Origin: an uncultured Blautia sp.
GTDB taxonomy: Bacteria; Bacillota; Clostridia; Lachnospirales; Lachnospiraceae
NCBI GenBank assembly: GCA_934394545.1
Contig: CAKRRG010000041.1
Location: forward strand, 1-24,627
DNA length: 24,627 bases
Direction: 5' to 3'
Shown: piece after piece, positions 22,134-24,627 of the stretch
Layout: every line of letters begins with the position of its first letter
Numbering within the stretch: the first letter of the stretch is position 1
Notes under the pieces: generated by a model
Databases searched by the model: none
What the model was told of the DNA's origin: nothing
The model's input: the letters and a program-made list of their open reading frames with translations, nothing else
Translations under genes and position numbers: made by a program

Positions 22134-22164
22134 AGGTGTGTTGAGAATAATTCTCAACACACCT
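22134..22164 (-). terminator. Long palindrome at the end of asnB: terminator, with a Fur-box-like core
   Basis: Two perfect 15-base arms (22134-22148 and 22150-22164) meet at a single A; the outer arm touches the asnB stop codon. T-rich sequence follows on the minus strand, so it most likely ends the asnB transcript. Its core, TGAGAAT-A-ATTCTCA (22142-22156), also has exact 7-1-7 Fur-box symmetry and lies just upstream of the ABC promoter. Confidence 0.7.
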
Positions 22165-24026
22165 CATTTATTTGTATATATGAAGAACTTATGATACCAA
22201 ATCAGAAACATAAGAACTGTCCATATTTTACGGCTGTTATCCTTTTTTCCCTCTTTATGCTCATCCAGAAGCCTGATTAATTTATCTGTATTAAAGAACC
22301 GATCCGCTTCTTCGGATGTAAATAATTCCATAACCATCTGATACCAGTCATCCTGTCGAAGCCACACACGGATAGGGATAGGAAATCCAAGCTTCTTCCT
22401 GCTGTCTGTATCCTGAGGAATACACTTCGATACTGCTTTACGAAAAATGTACTTCGTAGTACCAGCTGCAATCTTCGCATCTTTTGGAAAACCAGCTGCC
22501 AGATCAAACACTTTCCGGTCAAGAAACGGCACACGCACTTCCAGAGAATGCGCCATACTCATTTTATCTGCCTTCTGTAAAATATCGCCTACAAGCCAGT
22601 AATTTATATCTACAGACTGCATTTTCTCCATATCGTGAAGACGACAGCCAGAAAAATCATCAATTTCTTTATAAAACGGATTCAGGTATTCCTGCGTTGT
22701 CTTCCCTGTCACACCGCCTCTCAGAATCTCATTTTTCTCTTTTTCACGATAAATATATGCATTTCCGATAAATCGCTCTTCAACCGTCATTCCAGCCCGA
22801 ATCAGAAAATCCCGTCCCTTAATGTCTGGCATTTTCGCTGCCAGATGGCCTATCGTCCTTCTGATTCCAATGGGAATCCAACTGACCTTTTTCAAAGCTT
22901 CCGGCTCCCGGTAAATATTATATCCGCCGAAAAGTTCATCTGCACCTTCCCCGGAAAGCACTACCTTCACATACTTTGCAGCTTCCTGCGACAGAAAATA
23001 AAGGGCAACAGCTGAAGCATCGCCTGAAGGTTCATCCATATGGTACATTACGTCTGGAAGGGAATTCCAGAATTCTTCCTTGGAAATAACTTTCACATGG
23101 TGCTTAAGTCCCGCCGCTTTCGCAACTTCGGCAGCCTTATTTACCTCATTGTATCGGTCACCCTCGTCAAATCCTACTGTAAACGCCTGATCAGCTCCGG
23201 AAGCTGCTGCCAAATAGCCCGAGTCCACACCTCCTGATAAAAATGCGCCAATTTCCACATCGCTTAACATATGATGCTTCACAGAATCCTCCAACACCTT
23301 TTCAAGCTGAGCCTGTAACTGACGCATATCCTGATTTCCTTCTTTTCCCTGACCAGGTGTAAGTCTGGCTGTGAAGTAAGCTTTTATTTCATACTTTCCA
23401 TTTTTATAAACAAGCATATGCCCTGGCATCAGCTTATAGATTCCTTTAAAAAAGGTCTCCTCCAATGCAGAATACTGAAAAGAGAGATACTGCTCCAATG
23501 CCTGCCGGTTCACCTCTCTCTTGTATCCGGGAAACGCCAGGATACTCTTAATCTCAGAAGCAAATACGAAATGCCCGTTAATCATGGCATAATATACCGG
23601 CTTGATTCCGAAGAAATCCTTTGCCAGCATCAAAGTCTTCTCCTTCTCGTTCCATACAGCAAATCCGAACATTCCACGAAGCTTATCCAATGCCTTCTCC
23701 CCATACTGCCAAATGGTATTCATCAGCACTTCTGTATCTGAATGGGTACGAAAAGAAATGCCTGCAGCCTCTAATTCTGCCCGCAACTCAATATAATTAT
23801 AAATCTCTCCGTTAAAAACAATATGCAGATTCCCATCTGCACTTTCCATGGGCTGCTGCCCATCCTCCAGGTCAATAATACTAAGTCTTCTAAACCCAAG
23901 GGTAATCTCATCACAACAAAAAGAACCTTCACTGTCTGGTCCTCTATGTTCAATGGATTTCATCATTCTCTTGATCACAGCCTTCTGATCATTCCTGTAA
24001 CCTGTAAATCCACAGATGCCGCACAT
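22164..24026 (-). CDS. asnB: Asparagine synthase (glutamine-hydrolysing)
   Basis: A 620-residue cytosolic enzyme making asparagine from aspartate, glutamine and ATP. The start must be the ATG at 24026, because the protein then begins MCGICGF and the second residue, Cys, becomes the N-terminal glutaminase nucleophile; GGGAGGA stands five bases ahead. The glutaminase half shows RRLSIIDL, FNGEIYNY and SDTEV. The synthetase half shows the PPi loop FLSGGVDSGYLAAASG, then SGEGADELFGGY and the DKMSMAHSLEVRVPFLD block. The leader of about 130 bases lacks the AGGGTGG-type anti-terminator of a T-box, so tRNA-Asn control is not evident. Confidence 0.96.
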   Translation of the reverse strand: MCGICGFTGYRNDQKAVIKRMMKSIEHRGPDSEGSFCCDEITLGFRRLSIIDLEDGQQPMESADGNLHIVFNGEIYNYIELRAELEAAGISFRTHSDTEVLMNTIWQYGEKALDKLRGMFGFAVWNEKEKTLMLAKDFFGIKPVYYAMINGHFVFASEIKSILAFPGYKREVNRQALEQYLSFQYSALEETFFKGIYKLMPGHMLVYKNGKYEIKAYFTARLTPGQGKEGNQDMRQLQAQLEKVLEDSVKHHMLSDVEIGAFLSGGVDSGYLAAASGADQAFTVGFDEGDRYNEVNKAAEVAKAAGLKHHVKVISKEEFWNSLPDVMYHMDEPSGDASAVALYFLSQEAAKYVKVVLSGEGADELFGGYNIYREPEALKKVSWIPIGIRRTIGHLAAKMPDIKGRDFLIRAGMTVEERFIGNAYIYREKEKNEILRGGVTGKTTQEYLNPFYKEIDDFSGCRLHDMEKMQSVDINYWLVGDILQKADKMSMAHSLEVRVPFLDRKVFDLAAGFPKDAKIAAGTTKYIFRKAVSKCIPQDTDSRKKLGFPIPIRVWLRQDDWYQMVMELFTSEEADRFFNTDKLIRLLDEHKEGKKDNSRKIWTVLMFLIWYHKFFIYTNK

Positions 24027-24162
24027 ATCTTCCTCCCTATTGGCCTGTCGCAAATCAGCAACTAGTCACATCGTATTCTTCTTCTCCCTTTACGCTTCCC
24101 CTTGAGTATACAAATGGCACAGAACATACCTTGAAATGAACTATAGAAACAAATTTTTGATT

Positions 24163-24171
24163 ATTATAGCA
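24163..24171 (-). promoter_or_regulatory. Extended -10 promoter of asnB
   Basis: TG-C-TATAAT on the minus strand, about 135 bases ahead of asnB. The -35 region is weak. It lies in AT-rich sequence past the hairpin at 24237-24263. Confidence 0.6.
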
Positions 24172-24236
24172 CAACGAAACTACTTCTATGTATTTATTAT
24201 TTTCTCTTCCGAACAGCTTCCTCTGGCATCCATCTT

Positions 24237-24263
24237 GTTACTGTTCACTCCGTGACCAGTAAC
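24237..24263. repeat. Strong short hairpin, possible extragenic palindromic repeat
   Basis: GTTACTGTTCAC and GTGACCAGTAAC pair over 12 positions with one wobble or mismatch around a three-base TCC loop. It has no U-run and lies between a terminator and the asnB promoter. From memory, similar GTTACTG...CAGTAAC hairpins recur in Lachnospiraceae genomes; only one copy is seen here. Confidence 0.4.
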
Positions 24264-24279
24264 TCCATTTTATATACCC

Positions 24280-24313
24280 AAAAAACGGAACCACTGATTT
24301 CTCAATGATTCCG
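24280..24313 (-). terminator. Intrinsic terminator of an upstream minus-strand transcript
   Basis: A 12-bp stem with several G-U pairs (24286-24297 with 24302-24313) closed by a GAAA tetraloop on the minus strand and followed by six Ts. It closes whatever is transcribed leftward from the right edge of the window. Confidence 0.75.
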
Positions 24314-24533
24314 CTTCTTAGTTACGTGTGTTAGAGGATTCGAACTTTCACCCTTGCCCCTAAACCCGCATAGAAAGGAGGTTTCCGCTACCGTTTTTTC
24401 CCTTGTCACAGGTAAGTCACAGGTTTTTACTATCATATTCTTCTTTCAATTCTTCAGCTAAATATAAATCACCCATACAGTGCATATAGGATAATTCTTC
24501 AGGAGAAATAGGACCCAAAATCGGACTTCTACG
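24314..24533 (-). other. Gene-free stretch with a tRNA T-arm-like remnant
   Basis: No gene with a ribosome site is seen. On the minus strand the segment 24333-24348 reads AAAGTTCGAATCCTCT, which has the T-loop sequence of a tRNA, but the T-stem does not pair properly and no anticodon or D arm can be folded upstream. It may be the 3' end of a tRNA left at the edge of an integrated element. Bases 24425-24533 read as an open continuation of the truncated frame to the right, with one stop codon between them. Confidence 0.3.
24405..24424. repeat. Nine-base tandem direct repeat
   Basis: GTCACAGGT occurs at 24405-24413 and again at 24416-24424, separated by AA. It lies close to the tRNA-like remnant and could be part of an old recombination site or recombinase-binding arm; the function is not shown. 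Confidence 0.4.
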
Positions 24534-24626
24534 TTATCTCTTTTCCGTATTTCTTACATAAATCGTACTTCGTGCTGCACCTTCTTTTTTCAGCCAACCA
24601 CTTTCAACCATATTCAACAAAATCGC
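24534..24626 (-). CDS. 3' end of a winged-helix-type protein, cut by the window edge
   Basis: The last 30 codons of a leftward gene end at TAA (24534-24536). The fragment contains NMVESGWLKKEGAARSTIY, the kind of C-terminal winged-helix ending seen in Fic-type and AlbA-like ATP-binding proteins. After the stop the same frame stays open for 38 more codons (RRSPILGPISPEELSY and onward), so the gene could also be an interrupted pseudogene. Only the end is in view. Confidence 0.45.
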   Translation of the reverse strand, partial: AILLNMVESGWLKKEGAARSTIYVRNTEKR

Positions 24627-24627
24627 T

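Noticed and set aside
24027..24162. Possible T-box or riboswitch in the asnB leader
   Set aside because: No AGGGTGG/CCGCG anti-terminator sequence and no leader terminator hairpin before asnB were seen.
24314..24424. A complete tRNA gene on the minus strand
   Set aside because: Only the T-loop matches; the T-stem has mismatches and no acceptor, anticodon or D arm can be assembled.
1..24627. CRISPR array, insertion sequence, rRNA or phage genes
   Set aside because: No regularly spaced repeats, transposase, integrase, rRNA signature or phage structural gene is visible anywhere in the window.

Overview
The window looks like a chromosomal stretch from an anaerobic, moderately low-GC gut firmicute, most likely a Lachnospiraceae (Blautia/Dorea/Roseburia type). 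The evidence is the strong AGGAGG-type ribosome binding sites, the FeoA-FeoA-FeoB arrangement, the DUF2325/DUF3793/flavodoxin cluster, the DUF6110 protein and the DUF4867 sugar-operon protein. Nearly all genes lie on the minus strand; the exceptions are a HAD phosphatase, a solitary HicB-like protein and an S66 peptidase.

Layout. (1) 132-1176: purC with hairpin and promoter. (2) 1245-2117: a plus-strand Cof-type HAD hydrolase. (3) 2120-6783: a sugar-catabolic cluster read leftward, with an AraC regulator, a terminator, a DUF4867 protein, an L-fucose/L-arabinose-isomerase-family enzyme and a xylulokinase. (4) 6807-7263: an orphan HicB-like protein. (5) 7315-8730: a YihS-like AGE-family sugar isomerase with its own promoter. 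(6) 8752-16608: a metal/iron island with flavodoxin, DUF3793, DUF2325, a P1B-type metal ATPase, DUF6110, an atypical Fur-family regulator, FeoB and two FeoA proteins. (7) 16727-17685: an LD-carboxypeptidase. (8) 17692-18985: malic enzyme. (9) 19008-22164: an ABC/FtsX transporter pair. (10) 22164-24171: asparagine synthetase. (11) 24237-24627: a decayed region with hairpins, a tRNA T-arm-like remnant, a short direct repeat and a truncated winged-helix coding end.

The strongest unexplained signal is a repeated palindrome, [G/A]TTAG-N6-CTAA[C/T], found six times. Three copies lie ahead of the DUF2325-DUF3793-flavodoxin operon, one ahead of feoA, one between feoA and feoB, and one ahead of the ABC transporter. 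In the two best promoters (both TTGACA-N17-TATACT/TAAACT) the palindrome covers the -10 element at exactly the same offset. I infer a DtxR/IdeR/SirR-like iron regulon whose repressor is not encoded here. It would link ferrous iron uptake, an iron-sparing flavodoxin operon with two uncharacterised proteins, and an ABC/FtsX exporter.

A second possible system sits between those iron genes: a histidine-free, ten-cysteine Fur-family protein, a single-pass DUF6110 protein with an acidic tail, and a metal ATPase whose membrane motif is SCALK instead of CPC. Its layout recalls the PacL-CtpC efflux platforms of mycobacteria. This comparison is from memory and is inference. All promoter, operator and terminator calls come from reading by eye.
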